A stretch of DNA of 64,000 nucleotides from CAVSRC01 sp963782045 (GTDB lineage Bacteria; Pseudomonadota; Alphaproteobacteria; Rhizobiales; Kaistiaceae), in NCBI GenBank assembly GCA_963782045.1, contig CAWAIR010000037.1:868001-932000 (forward strand), read 5' to 3'. Position 1 is the first letter of the stretch. The number at the start of each line of letters is the position of its first letter. Shown here one piece after another: positions 17,822 to 26,489 of this stretch. The notes beneath the pieces are model-generated. The model saw only the letters and a program-made list of their open reading frames with translations, did no database searches and was not told the origin of the DNA. A program made the translations under genes and the position numbers.

Positions 17822-18748
17822 ATGACCAAAACCATTATCACCTGCGCGTCGACCGGCGCCTCGATGACGCCTTCGATGTCACCTTATCTGCCGATCACGC
17901 CGGACCAGATCGCCGATCAATCGATCGCCGCCGCAAAGGCCGGCGCCGCCGCCCTGCATCTACACGCACGCGACCTCAGCGACGGTCGCCCGACCAATGC
18001 TATCGAAGTGTGGGAGCAGTTCGTGCCGAAGATCAGGGCCGGCTGCGACGCCATCATCAACATGTCCTGCTCGCTCGGCGCGACCGCCGAATTGCGCCTG
18101 CAAGCGGCGCTCAAGCTGCGCCCGGAGATTGCCACCGTCATCGTCGGCTCCATGAACTACGGCAACTTCCAGAAGGCCACAGATCAGGGCGCCAACCCCG
18201 AGGCCGTCGCCAAGTTCAAATACCAGTGGGAAAAGGATTCCTTCGGTCCCGAGAGCTACGACAAGATCACCTCGAATAGCTTCAAGACCATCGACCGCAT
18301 GATCGAGATCCTGACCGACAACGACATCGTCATGGAGTTCGAGATGTACGACGTCGGCCACCTGTACATCCTCGAGCACCACCTTAGCCGTCGGCCCATC
18401 AAGGGCAAGGTCATCGTGCAGTTCCTGACCGGCATCCTCGGCGGCATCACCTCCGAGATCGACCATCTGCTGCACCTGAAGCGCACTGCTGAACGGCTGT
18501 TCGGCGATCAGCTCGTGTTGTTCACCCACGGAACCGGGACGGTAAACATCCGTACCGCTACCTATGGCGGCTTGATGGGCACCCACGTGCGCGTCGGCCA
18601 AGAAGACAACCTGTATGAGGCCCCCGGCAAATTGTTCAAGAGCAACGCCGCGCAGGTGGAGAAGATCAAGCGCCTGTTCGATGAGCTGAACATCGAAACC
18701 GCGACGCCCACCGAGGCGCGGGAGTTGCTTGGTTTGCCACAGCTGTGA
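17822..18748 (+). CDS. BKACE-family (3-keto-5-aminohexanoate cleavage enzyme-like) protein
   Basis: A 308-residue protein of the beta-keto acid cleavage enzyme family (DUF849). It shows the zinc-binding HLHAR near residue 47, an early IITCASTGA strand, the INMSCSLGA stretch, the EFEMYDVGHLY segment containing a conserved Glu, and the closing GGLMGTHVRVGQEDNLY motif. BKACEs condense a beta-keto acid with acetyl-CoA to give acetoacetate and a new acyl-CoA. The ATG at 17822 is preceded by a GGAGG at 17810-17814. It is the only plus-strand gene in this block and is divergent from the LysR gene. Its product would feed acyl-CoA chemistry, consistent with the nearby pcaIJ. Confidence 0.9.
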   Translation: MTKTIITCASTGASMTPSMSPYLPITPDQIADQSIAAAKAGAAALHLHARDLSDGRPTNAIEVWEQFVPKIRAGCDAIINMSCSLGATAELRLQAALKLRPEIATVIVGSMNYGNFQKATDQGANPEAVAKFKYQWEKDSFGPESYDKITSNSFKTIDRMIEILTDNDIVMEFEMYDVGHLYILEHHLSRRPIKGKVIVQFLTGILGGITSEIDHLLHLKRTAERLFGDQLVLFTHGTGTVNIRTATYGGLMGTHVRVGQEDNLYEAPGKLFKSNAAQVEKIKRLFDELNIETATPTEARELLGLPQL

Positions 18749-18774
18749 GCGAAGGTCGCGCGCCTGGCCGATGC

Positions 18775-19635
18775 TTATTCGGAAATCGTCTGGCCGTACG
18801 CCGGCCAGACATTCGTGCCGGGCTTGTGCAGACTAACCATGGAAGAAAGCGGCCACGCGTCACCCAGAGCGCGCGCCGCTTCCTTCACCAGTTGACGATA
18901 ATGAACGAAATCCTCCTGGGTCGCCCGGGCAACCGGCGCCGTGATGCTGATGAAGCCGACGCATTCCGCCTTCTCTTCCTGCGGCCGCCGGATGGCCGTG
19001 GCAACGGCAGCGATCCCGACCTCGTTCTCCTGATCGCTGAAGGAGACGCCGGAGGCACGGATGTCACGAATCTGCTCCATCAGCTTGCTGAGGCTGGTGA
19101 CGGTGTGGGGCGTGACAGCGCGCAGGCCGCCTTTCATCAGCTGTGCAATCGCCTTGTCGCTCTGAGTTGCCAGCCACGCCTTGCCGGTCGCTGTCGAATG
19201 CAGCTCCATCGACGTCATCGGCTCGACCTGCAGGCGCCGGCGCGGCCCGGTTGCCGCCATCACCCAGCGCGGATGCCCACCGTCGATGACGGAGAGCAGC
19301 ACCAGCTCCGACGTCTGATCGGCCAGCCCGCGCACCACCGGCTCGCACTGATCGATCAGTCCGCTGCGGCCAAGAATGCGGAAGCCGACATTACTGATCT
19401 TGAAGCCGGCATAGAAGCGTCGGTTCTCGCTGTGACGATAGAGGTAGTTCATCTCCTCCAGCGTGAGCAGGATGCGCTGCGCGATGCTCTTGTTGACATC
19501 GAGTATCTTGGCGATGTCAGAAAGCGACATGCCGACTTCGGCGTCGGCCAACATCTCCAGTACCATCATGGTGCGGCGAACTGTGACCAGTCCTTCGGAC
19601 GTGACGTCCACTTCCGCAACATCGTCGCCCGCCAT
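18775..19635 (-). CDS. IclR-family transcriptional regulator
   Basis: A 286-residue IclR protein: a winged helix-turn-helix (MSLSDIAKILDVNKSIAQRIL) and an effector domain with MELHSTATGKAWLA and SGVSFSDQENEVGIAAVA, the characteristic ligand loop. The start ATG at 19635 has AAGGAG upstream. It is convergent with the BKACE gene (27 bases between stops) and its promoter side is now interrupted by an insertion sequence that begins 130 bases upstream. It may be the regulator that binds one of the local operators. Confidence 0.9.
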   Translation of the reverse strand: MAGDDVAEVDVTSEGLVTVRRTMMVLEMLADAEVGMSLSDIAKILDVNKSIAQRILLTLEEMNYLYRHSENRRFYAGFKISNVGFRILGRSGLIDQCEPVVRGLADQTSELVLLSVIDGGHPRWVMAATGPRRRLQVEPMTSMELHSTATGKAWLATQSDKAIAQLMKGGLRAVTPHTVTSLSKLMEQIRDIRASGVSFSDQENEVGIAAVATAIRRPQEEKAECVGFISITAPVARATQEDFVHYRQLVKEAARALGDAWPLSSMVSLHKPGTNVWPAYGQTISE

Positions 19636-19763
19636 TCGAACTCCTTGCCTTACGGCTGATGCTGCAGCCAACCAACCAGCATATCCACTGCCGGCGCGGT
19701 GCTGCAAGCCATGGTCATTCCTTCGCACGCGGTCGCTATGTGCGCAACATCTCTCCCTCTCCT

Positions 19764-20533
19764 CTAGGCCATCGACTCATTAAATCGCATCCAGATTCTG
19801 GCTGAGGCGAGTTTGACACCTGCGAGGAAGTTGTCGGCGCGTTTGTCGTAGCGGGTGGCGACGGCACGGAAGTGTTTGAGCTTGTTGAAGAAGCGCTCGA
19901 CGAGGTTGCGATAGCGATAGAGGAAGGAGCTGAAGGCCGGGATATTCTTGCGGTTTGGCATGGGCTTGATGTTGGCCCAGGCGCCGCGCTCGGCCAGGCT
20001 CCGGCGCAGGGCGTCGCTGTCATAGGCGCGGTCGGCCAAAAGGATTTGGCCCTCGGCCAAGGCTTCGAGCATGTCGGCGGCGCTCCGGCCGTCATGGGCC
20101 TGGCCCTCGGTCAACTTGAGCGCGATGGGCAGGCCTTCGGCATCAACCAGGGCATGGATCTTCGTCGTCAGGCCGCCGCGCGAGCGACCCATGCAACCGG
20201 ATCGGTCGTCTTTTTTTGGGCGTTGGCGGCGTGCTGATGCACACGGATGCTGGACGAGTTGATCATCTGGATGTCGCCGTCGTAAGCCTTCGACACCGCC
20301 GCCAGAAGCCGGTCCCACACGCCCGCCTTGCGCCACCGGTTGAAGCGGTTGACACAGGTCGTGTGCGGACCATAGCGCTCCGGGATGTCGGCCCAGGGGG
20401 CTCCCGTCCTCAGCCGCCAGAAGATGCCGTTCAGCACCCGACGATCATCCACCCGCGGCACCCCGCGCGGCTTGTTGGGCAGAAGCGGCTGGATCACCGA
20501 CCACTCGAAATCCGTCAGATCAAAACGGGCCAT
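19764..20533 (-). CDS. IS5/IS427-type transposase made by -1 frameshifting
   Basis: The first frame (from 20533) encodes the DUF4096-like N-terminal half (FEWSVIQPLLPNK, IFWRLRTGAPWADIPERYG). It runs to a seven-A tract on the coding strand (20213-20219), after which a -1 shift joins the second frame with the DDE catalytic half (DDRSGCMGRSRGGLTTKIHALVD, LLADRAYDSDALR, FKHFRAVATRYDKR-like end). Such A-tract frameshifting is the usual expression mode of this IS group. The total product is about 255 residues. The stop codon lies in the flanking CTAG, as often seen for these elements. Confidence 0.85.
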
Positions 20534-20612
20534 CCCAATCTCCTCGGCTCCCTCGCCTGGAAATTGAATCAGCCTTCTCGCGATTCGGAAATCGCGTTTA
20601 TGGGTCTATGAC
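19768..20612 (-). mobile_element. IS5-family (IS427-type) insertion sequence, complete
   Basis: An 845-base element. Left end GGCCATCGACTCAT and right end (reverse complement) GGTCATAGACCCAT match at 11 of 14 positions. It is flanked on both sides by CTAG (19764-19767 and 20613-20616), consistent with a target duplication of TA or CTAG. It contains one two-frame transposase. The copy appears intact and recent because ends, duplication and both frames are preserved. It sits between an IclR gene and a hydrolase gene. Confidence 0.85.
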
Positions 20613-20626
20613 CTAGACTCCTTCCG

Positions 20627-21430
20627 TTACGACTGGAGCTGTGGCCACTTGGCCAGAAACGGCATGAGCAGAGCGAGCAGGCCATCGGGATTTTGCGCTG
20701 CCAGAAAGTGCCCCGATTCCACGGTCGCGAATTGTGCCCCAGGGATCTGGCGGGCGACCGCGGCAACGCCTTCCGGCGGGCGGACCACGTCGAGCGTGCA
20801 CCCGATCAGCAACGCCGGCGCCTTCACCAACGGCAGCTGCCGGCTGAGGTCGAGCTGCACCAGCATACGGAAGACGGCCGCGTAGCTGTCCGGGTCGTTG
20901 CACAACCAGCGAAGGCGGACGGCGTTGAAGCGCGCCGGATCTCGGTCGCGCAGGACCACCGGATAGGACGTCTCCATCGACTCCTCTTCCAGCGCTCGCA
21001 GGCCGTCCTGCTCGAAGCGCGCGATGTGCTCGAGCGTGGACTGCCGGCGTTCAGGCGCTATTCCGACCGACGGACTGGAAACCACCACCATGGCCGTGCG
21101 GCCGCCATGACGCGCGGCGAACGCAAGCGCGATCGCCGCGCCGACGGCGCAGCCGAGCAGCGCTACCGGCGCCGGCAAGTCGAGCGCATCGAGCAGCGCC
21201 AGCAGATCGTCCGCCATCTCCTCGGCCGTCACCGTGCCGCGAATTTCTGCGACAGGCCGAAGCCGAGCATGTCGAAGCGCAGGACGCGATACTCCCGCCG
21301 CAAGGCCGGCATGATCGCGTCCCACGATTTCGAGCGTGCCGCCCATCTCGTGCAGCAGCACGATGACGCGCGACCCCTCGCCCGACAACTCGTAGCGCAA
21401 AACGGCGCCGCCGGCCTCGATCCAGTCCAT
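20627..21430 (-). CDS. Alpha/beta-hydrolase with Cys in the nucleophile position; internal frame-swap
   Basis: A 267-residue alpha/beta-hydrolase resembling 3-oxoadipate enol-lactonases: VIVLLHEMGGT (oxyanion loop), the nucleophile elbow LLGCAVGAA near residue 99 with Cys where Ser is usual, a late Asp (IGCTLDVV) and His (VESGHFLA). About 29 residues between roughly 21250 and 21340 do not match the family. Read one base over, the same DNA gives WDAIMPALRREYRV and LRFDMLGFGLSQKF, exactly what the fold needs, so an inserted base near 21337 and a lost base near 21250 compensate each other. It follows livF by 17 bases and may act on the imported substrate. Confidence 0.75.
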   Translation of the reverse strand: MDWIEAGGAVLRYELSGEGSRVIVLLHEMGGTLEIVGRDHAGLAAGVSRPALRHARLRPVAEIRGTVTAEEMADDLLALLDALDLPAPVALLGCAVGAAIALAFAARHGGRTAMVVVSSPSVGIAPERRQSTLEHIARFEQDGLRALEEESMETSYPVVLRDRDPARFNAVRLRWLCNDPDSYAAVFRMLVQLDLSRQLPLVKAPALLIGCTLDVVRPPEGVAAVARQIPGAQFATVESGHFLAAQNPDGLLALLMPFLAKWPQLQS

Positions 21431-21447
21431 TGCGGACCTCGTCGGCA

Positions 21448-22164
21448 CTAGAAGTAATGCCAGAAGTTCGATCCGCGCGCGTCTTCCGGCGTGCCGTCAA
21501 ACACCACCTCGCCATTGTTGAGGATGGTGACGTGGTCGGCGACCTTCATTGCTGCCGCCACGTTCTGCTCGACCAGCACGACACCGACACCGGTCGATTG
21601 GCAGATTTCGCGCACCTGCGCGAACAGCCGCTCCACCAGATTTGGCTGCAGGCCGATCGACGGTTCGTCGAGCAGGATGCACCGCGGCGAGCCGAGGATC
21701 GCCAGCCCGAGCGCCAACATCTTCTGCTGGCCGCCGCTCAGGCTGCCGGCCGTGGCGCTCATCCGATCGGCCAATACCGGAAACAGCTCGAGCACGTCCT
21801 TCACGGCGATCCGAACGTTGGTGCCCTGGCAGTTGCGATCGGCGACGACTTCGAGGTTCTCGGCGACAGTCAGCGGCCCGAAGACGCCGCGGCTGTCTGG
21901 CAGCAGGCGCAGGCCCTTGCCGAGGCGCACTGTGGCCGACTGCCGGTCTATCCGCTCGCCGTCCAGCCAGACCTCGCCAGTCGCCTTCTCAAGCAGGCCG
22001 AGGACGCCTTTCAGCGTCGTCGTCTTGCCGCAGCCATTGTGCCCGAACAGCGCCAAGACGCGGTTCGGCTGCACCCGGAAAGAAACGTCCCGCACCACCG
22101 TCTTGTTGCCGTAGCCCCCGGTGAGGCCACGAACGTCCAGCAGCGGGGCTTCCGACGCACTCAT
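21448..22164 (-). CDS. livF: Branched-chain amino acid-type ABC transporter ATPase LivF
   Basis: A 238-residue ATPase with Walker A GHNGCGKTT near residue 39, signature LSGGQQKMLALG, Walker B RCILLDEPS and the H-loop. The short length and the ALFGHNGCGKTTTLKGVLGL context fit LivF. Its start overlaps the livG stop as ATGA. It works with LivG, LivH, LivM and the periplasmic binding protein encoded just upstream in the same operon. The family imports branched amino acids but also aromatic and short-chain acids or amides in alphaproteobacteria. Catabolic neighbours argue for an organic acid or aromatic substrate. Confidence 0.92.
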   Translation of the reverse strand: MSASEAPLLDVRGLTGGYGNKTVVRDVSFRVQPNRVLALFGHNGCGKTTTLKGVLGLLEKATGEVWLDGERIDRQSATVRLGKGLRLLPDSRGVFGPLTVAENLEVVADRNCQGTNVRIAVKDVLELFPVLADRMSATAGSLSGGQQKMLALGLAILGSPRCILLDEPSIGLQPNLVERLFAQVREICQSTGVGVVLVEQNVAAAMKVADHVTILNNGEVVFDGTPEDARGSNFWHYF

Positions 22165-22976
22165 AGCGCACCCCCGAAATAAATGTCGGCCAATGCCGGA
22201 TCGGCGATGATCGACTCCGGATCGCCCTGCGCCAGCACATGGCCCTGATGCAGGAAGACCACACGGTCGGCGATCCGCCGCACGACCCGGGTATTGTGTT
22301 CGACAACCAGGAAGGTTTTGCCCTTGCCCTTCAGTTGCAGCAGCAGCGCGATCATGCGCTCCAGTGCTTCCGCGCTGAGGCCGGAGGCAGGCTCGTCAAG
22401 CAGCAGCAGTTCCGAGCCGCTGGCCAGCAGGCGAGCGACACACAACAGCTTCTGCTCGCCGTAGCTGAGGTTGCGGACGTAATCGTCGGCACGGTCGGCG
22501 AGCCCGACCTCTTCCAGGATTGCCTGCCCGGCCGCACGCCGTTTCCGGCGCTCGGCCGTGGCATGGAACGGTCGCAGCACAGGACGGAACGGGTTCTCAT
22601 CCGTCCGGCCCGGCAGGTAGACCGTGACGTTGTCGAGCACGGTTATTTCCGTGAACAGGCGTAGGTTCTGGAAACTGCGGCAGACTCCCAGATCGACGAT
22701 CTGACGTGATGGCATGCCGGTCAGCACGCGGCCCTGGAAGGTGACACGCCCGTTGTCCGGATCGAGGAACCCGGTGATGGCGTTGAACACCGTGGTCTTG
22801 CCGGCGCCGTTGGGCCCGACAAGGCAGGTGATCTGGCCGTGCGGGACGCTGAACGTGCAGTCGTCCAGGGCCTGCAGCCCGCCGAAGCGCTTGGAGACGC
22901 CGGCAACTTCGAGATAGGCTTGCCCGTTGGCCGGAGCGGCAACAGGCGCGGCGACGGTGGTGGCGGTTGCACTCAT
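22161..22976 (-). CDS. livG: Branched-chain amino acid-type ABC transporter ATPase LivG
   Basis: A 271-residue ATPase: Walker A GPNGAGKTTVFNAITGF near residue 57, the LivG-type insertion after it, signature NLSYGEQKLLCVARLL, Walker B LLLLDEPASGLS. An extra ~20-residue Ala-rich N-terminal lead precedes LEVAGVSKRFGGLQAL. Start overlaps livM as ATGA. The protein pairs with LivF on the cytoplasmic face of the LivHM channel. Confidence 0.92.
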   Translation of the reverse strand: MSATATTVAAPVAAPANGQAYLEVAGVSKRFGGLQALDDCTFSVPHGQITCLVGPNGAGKTTVFNAITGFLDPDNGRVTFQGRVLTGMPSRQIVDLGVCRSFQNLRLFTEITVLDNVTVYLPGRTDENPFRPVLRPFHATAERRKRRAAGQAILEEVGLADRADDYVRNLSYGEQKLLCVARLLASGSELLLLDEPASGLSAEALERMIALLLQLKGKGKTFLVVEHNTRVVRRIADRVVFLHQGHVLAQGDPESIIADPALADIYFGGAL

Positions 22977-23836
22977 AGCTTCTGCCCCGCAATGCCCTGC
23001 GGACGGAACAGCATGAAGGTGATCAGCAGGGCGCCATAGATGATCTGCCGCAACGGGCCGGCGGCGGATGACGGGATCGGCATCACGGCGAGTATCTGCG
23101 GCAGGGCCATGAGCAGTGCCGGGCCGACCAGGCAGCCGGCAAGGGTGCGAGCCCCGCCGACGACGAACATGGTCAGCAGCAGGAACGACGCGGCGATATC
23201 GCAGGCGCTCGGGTCGATGAAGCTGAGGAAGGAGGCGTAGAGGCCACCGGCAACACCGACATAGACGCCCGACAGCGCCGCCACGCCGACCTTGGTCATC
23301 AGCACGTTCTTGCCAGCCGCCGAAACGGCCGACTCGTCCTCGCGGATGGCGTTGATCAGCGCTCCGAACGGCGAGCGCATGACCAGCCAGTAGCAGGCCA
23401 TGCCGGCGAGCAGCAAGATCGTGGACAACGGCACGAAGGTCTGCGTGTCGGCGAGCTCGAAGCCGAAGAACGACGGCGGCGGCACGCCCGGCAGCCCCGA
23501 TGCACCGCCCGTGATGCCGGGCAAGTTGGTGAACACCGCAGTCAACACGAACTGCATGCCGAGCGAGGTAACCACGAAATAATCGCCGGAGACGCGCAGC
23601 GACGGCAGCGCCATCGCGACGTTCACCAGCGAGCAGATCACCATGGCAAACAGTACCGCCAACGGAAACGGCAAGGTGTTGCTGAGCGTGGCGAGGGCGA
23701 CGACGTACGCGCCGATGCCGAAGATCGCGCCCTGGGCGATCGAGAAGATGCCGGTCACGCCGATCAACAGATTGGTGGACATCGCCGCGAGCGCGTAAAT
23801 CTCGGCGATGATGATGTAGCTGAGCAGGAAACTCAT
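22973..23836 (-). CDS. livM: Branched-chain amino acid-type ABC transporter permease LivM
   Basis: A 287-residue permease with about eight hydrophobic segments and the family motifs GIFSIAQGAIFGIGAYV near residue 30 and LPSLRVSGDYFVVTSLGMQ near residue 78, plus the ATPase-coupling loop AIREDESAVSAAGKNV. It is somewhat shorter than E. coli LivM, as is common outside enterobacteria. The start is 19 bases after livH. It forms the translocation pore together with LivH. Confidence 0.92.
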   Translation of the reverse strand: MSFLLSYIIIAEIYALAAMSTNLLIGVTGIFSIAQGAIFGIGAYVVALATLSNTLPFPLAVLFAMVICSLVNVAMALPSLRVSGDYFVVTSLGMQFVLTAVFTNLPGITGGASGLPGVPPPSFFGFELADTQTFVPLSTILLLAGMACYWLVMRSPFGALINAIREDESAVSAAGKNVLMTKVGVAALSGVYVGVAGGLYASFLSFIDPSACDIAASFLLLTMFVVGGARTLAGCLVGPALLMALPQILAVMPIPSSAAGPLRQIIYGALLITFMLFRPQGIAGQKL

Positions 23837-23855
23837 TGGGGAATCCGCCTCTTCG

Positions 23856-24725
23856 TCACCGCGCGACCGAACGCACGAACAGGCCGGTCGGCCTGAAGAT
23901 CATCAGGACGACGAACAAGCCGAAGGTGGCTGCCATGCTCCACTGGCCAGGCATGACCATGGTGGACACGGTCTGCACCACCGAGAGGATGACGGCAGCG
24001 GCGAAGGCACCGGCCAGGTTGCCGAGACCGCCTGCGATCATGGCGATCATCGCCGTCAGCAGCACGAGCGTGCCGGTATACGGGTGAACACCGTGATCCA
24101 GGGCGACAAGGGCGCCGGGGATGGCAACCACCGCGGAGGCGACCGCCACCACGATGATGTAAACGCGACGCGGCTGAAGACGCGTGATCTCCGCCAGGAA
24201 GTCATTGGCCGCGACCGCACGCGTGCGCTTGCCGAGTGTCGTGTAGTTCCTCCAGGCGACCATGCCACCGAACAGCACCACACCACTGACCAGGATGGAA
24301 ATCTGGGCCAGGCTGAGCGTGACGACGCCCAGATGGACCGTCTGATTCCCCCATACGGTCGAGATGTTGAGGATGTTCGGCGTGAAGAGAGCCGCCAGGG
24401 TATTTTCGATCAGCAGAGCCGCCCCGAGCGAACCGATCAGCTGCACCAGGGGGGTCGCGTGCCGTTGCATCAGCCGATTGTAAAGCTGCTGCTGGATCAG
24501 CGCGCCGAGAGCTGCGCAGAAAAGCATGGCTACCGGCAGACCGAGCAGGAAAGGCACGCCCTGCTGCGTGAGATACCAGACCACATAGCCACCCAACGTG
24601 TAGATGGAGCCATGCGCAATGTGGAAGACCTGGGTGGTGGTGTAGATCACCGTGAAGGTGACCGCCACCACCCCGATCGCGCAGCCAGTGACTAAACCGT
24701 CAATGAAGAGCTGCAGGAACAGCAT
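23856..24725 (-). CDS. livH: Branched-chain amino acid-type ABC transporter permease LivH
   Basis: A 289-residue permease. The N-terminal LQLFIDGLVTGCAIGVVAV, the VFHIAHGSIYTLGGYVVWY segment and the coupling loop KRTRAVAANDFLAEI (residues ~175-190) are typical for LivH. Eight or so membrane helices are predicted from hydrophobicity. It lies between the binding-protein gene (16 bases) and livM (19 bases). Confidence 0.92.
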   Translation of the reverse strand: MLFLQLFIDGLVTGCAIGVVAVTFTVIYTTTQVFHIAHGSIYTLGGYVVWYLTQQGVPFLLGLPVAMLFCAALGALIQQQLYNRLMQRHATPLVQLIGSLGAALLIENTLAALFTPNILNISTVWGNQTVHLGVVTLSLAQISILVSGVVLFGGMVAWRNYTTLGKRTRAVAANDFLAEITRLQPRRVYIIVVAVASAVVAIPGALVALDHGVHPYTGTLVLLTAMIAMIAGGLGNLAGAFAAAVILSVVQTVSTMVMPGQWSMAATFGLFVVLMIFRPTGLFVRSVAR

Positions 24726-24741
24726 AACGATGTTCCGATCC

Positions 24742-25869
24742 TTACTCGCTGATGGTGCCTTCGTCGACCTTCACGCCAACGCCGTTCTGCACCTGCATGA
24801 TGTCGATGTTGCGCACTGCAGTGTTGCCGTTGAAGGTGAACTTCGCGATGCCATCGAACGTCTTGATGCGAAGCAATTCGTTACGGAAGTTTTCACCGGT
24901 CAGCGGCTTGTTGGCGTCAATGAGGCTGGCAGCAACAACCCCGAAGACGTTCTTCGTCGTGTTGTAGTATTCTCGCATGTAGACACTGACCTCATTGAGA
25001 TTGTACTTGTCCTTCATGGCCTGCTCGATCTTCGGATCCAGCGTGCCGCGGATGGCGGTGTAGTACCAGCCTTCGCTGCCCGGCAGGCCCATCGCGGGAG
25101 TCGCAAACGTGTTGCCGACGATCGGCGGGAAGTTGCCCTGCTGGGTGACCTGCTCATTGAACTGAGGCAGCGTGTCACCACTGACGATGTTGAGGAAGAC
25201 GACGTCCGGATGGTAAGACGCGGCCTTCAGGACCATCGGACGGAAATTGGTGTCGCCAGGAGGCACCGGGTCGTCGCTGACGATCTTGCCGCCGAACTGG
25301 GTGAAGTACTTCGTGAAGTCGTTGCGGCCGTCGATGCCGGGCGCGTTGTTTTCGTAGATGATCGCGGCGGTCTTCTTGTTCAGCTTGTGCGCCACGAAGC
25401 TGGCCATCACCTCGGTTTCGTTGCGGGTCAGCGGCATCGTGTTGAACAGATAGGGCGACGCCGTGCCGAGCGAATTCGACTGAGCCGCCGGATTGAGCAT
25501 CAGCACTTTCTTGCGCGTGGCAAGCGGCGCCATCGCCAGCGACGGCACCGAGAAGCCGGTGATGATGACAGGAACCTTGTTGAGGTCGACTTCGCGGTTG
25601 AACGCCAGCACTGACTGGTCTGGCTTGCCCTGGTTGTCGTCGAAACCTATCCGCACCTTGTGACCGCGGATGCCGCCTGCGGCATTGATCTCATCGATGG
25701 CGAACTGCACGCCCTGGCGCTCCTGCAGACCAACTGCGGCACTTGGCCCGGTCTGCGGCAGAATGCCGGCAATGGTGATGTCCTGAGCATCCTGAGCACT
25801 GGCTGTCGCGCTCAACGCCGCGAACATGAGGGCGGCGCCGCAAGCCAAACCGCGCGTTACTCCCTGCAT
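24742..25869 (-). CDS. Liv-type ABC transporter periplasmic binding protein
   Basis: A 375-residue type I periplasmic binding protein: signal peptide with likely cleavage after ATASA, then ITIAGILPQTGPSAAVGLQ, the GIRGHKVRIGFDDNQGKPDQS strand, and an inter-domain hinge around DVVFLNIVSGDT. No lipobox, so it should be a soluble periplasmic protein. GGAGG lies just before the ATG at 25869. First gene of the liv operon, downstream of a palindromic operator at 25921-25946. The ligand is unknown; it could be an aromatic or keto acid given the neighbours. Confidence 0.9.
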   Translation of the reverse strand: MQGVTRGLACGAALMFAALSATASAQDAQDITIAGILPQTGPSAAVGLQERQGVQFAIDEINAAGGIRGHKVRIGFDDNQGKPDQSVLAFNREVDLNKVPVIITGFSVPSLAMAPLATRKKVLMLNPAAQSNSLGTASPYLFNTMPLTRNETEVMASFVAHKLNKKTAAIIYENNAPGIDGRNDFTKYFTQFGGKIVSDDPVPPGDTNFRPMVLKAASYHPDVVFLNIVSGDTLPQFNEQVTQQGNFPPIVGNTFATPAMGLPGSEGWYYTAIRGTLDPKIEQAMKDKYNLNEVSVYMREYYNTTKNVFGVVAASLIDANKPLTGENFRNELLRIKTFDGIAKFTFNGNTAVRNIDIMQVQNGVGVKVDEGTISE

Positions 25870-25920
25870 AACGATCCTCCGAATTTATCCCGGCCTGCCG
25901 TGTGAATGGTGGCAAGCGCG

Positions 25921-25946
25921 TTTCTAGGTAACGGTGTTATCCTAAA
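25921..25946 (-). promoter_or_regulatory. Palindromic operator in the liv operon promoter
   Basis: TTTCTAGGTAAC, GGT spacer, GTTATCCTAAA form an inverted repeat that matches the 16671-16696 site at nearly every position. On the minus strand a TTGACA hexamer (25963-25968) precedes it and a TAGGAT -10-like hexamer overlaps its edge. This geometry fits repression of the Liv importer by the same regulator that controls the GST-MBL unit. Confidence 0.72.
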
Positions 25947-26489
25947 TCTCGCTTTGCGACGCTGTCAAGGTGAATGGCCTTTTCGTCACAGCGCCCACCG
26001 GCGTCGCGGACGCAAAACATCCTGGGGCGAGCCGACCGTCGGTTTCTACGAAGAGGCCGACTCAACACTAAGGACGGACCGGCCTTGACGGTGGTTGGTT
26101 TGTCAGGCGGCGGAGTCCGGTGGTTCGCCCCCGTCCGGCCGCCCTGCCGCCTCGATCATCGCGCACCCGGTATCGGCCGGTGCGGAGCCGGAACACCGCT
26201 GGTGTGAAGGGCATCGCCATTCCATTCATTGTCTCCGGCGCGGCGGAAGGCGTCATGGGGAACGACACCATTGAGCCGGTTGCTACGCGGTTCATGATCG
26301 ATGCCGGTGACCATGACCGACCAAGCGCTTCATCCAGACGGCGCTAAACGCGAGATGACACACATCGCCCGGGACCTGTTGATGCGCTGCGTCAACGGCA
26401 GCACCGACGAGCCGGTGATCATCACGTGGGACGGCCGCATCAACTTTCGCGCTTCCGTCGCGCGGTGCCGCATATGCGGCATCCGGCGG
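25947..26489. other. Intergenic stretch, no supported gene
   Basis: About 540 bases between the liv promoter and the 3' end of the IclR gene. Several open frames cross it, but none shows a domain, a ribosome site or conserved wording. Apart from the -35 element at 25963-25968 nothing is recognised. Confidence 0.5.
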
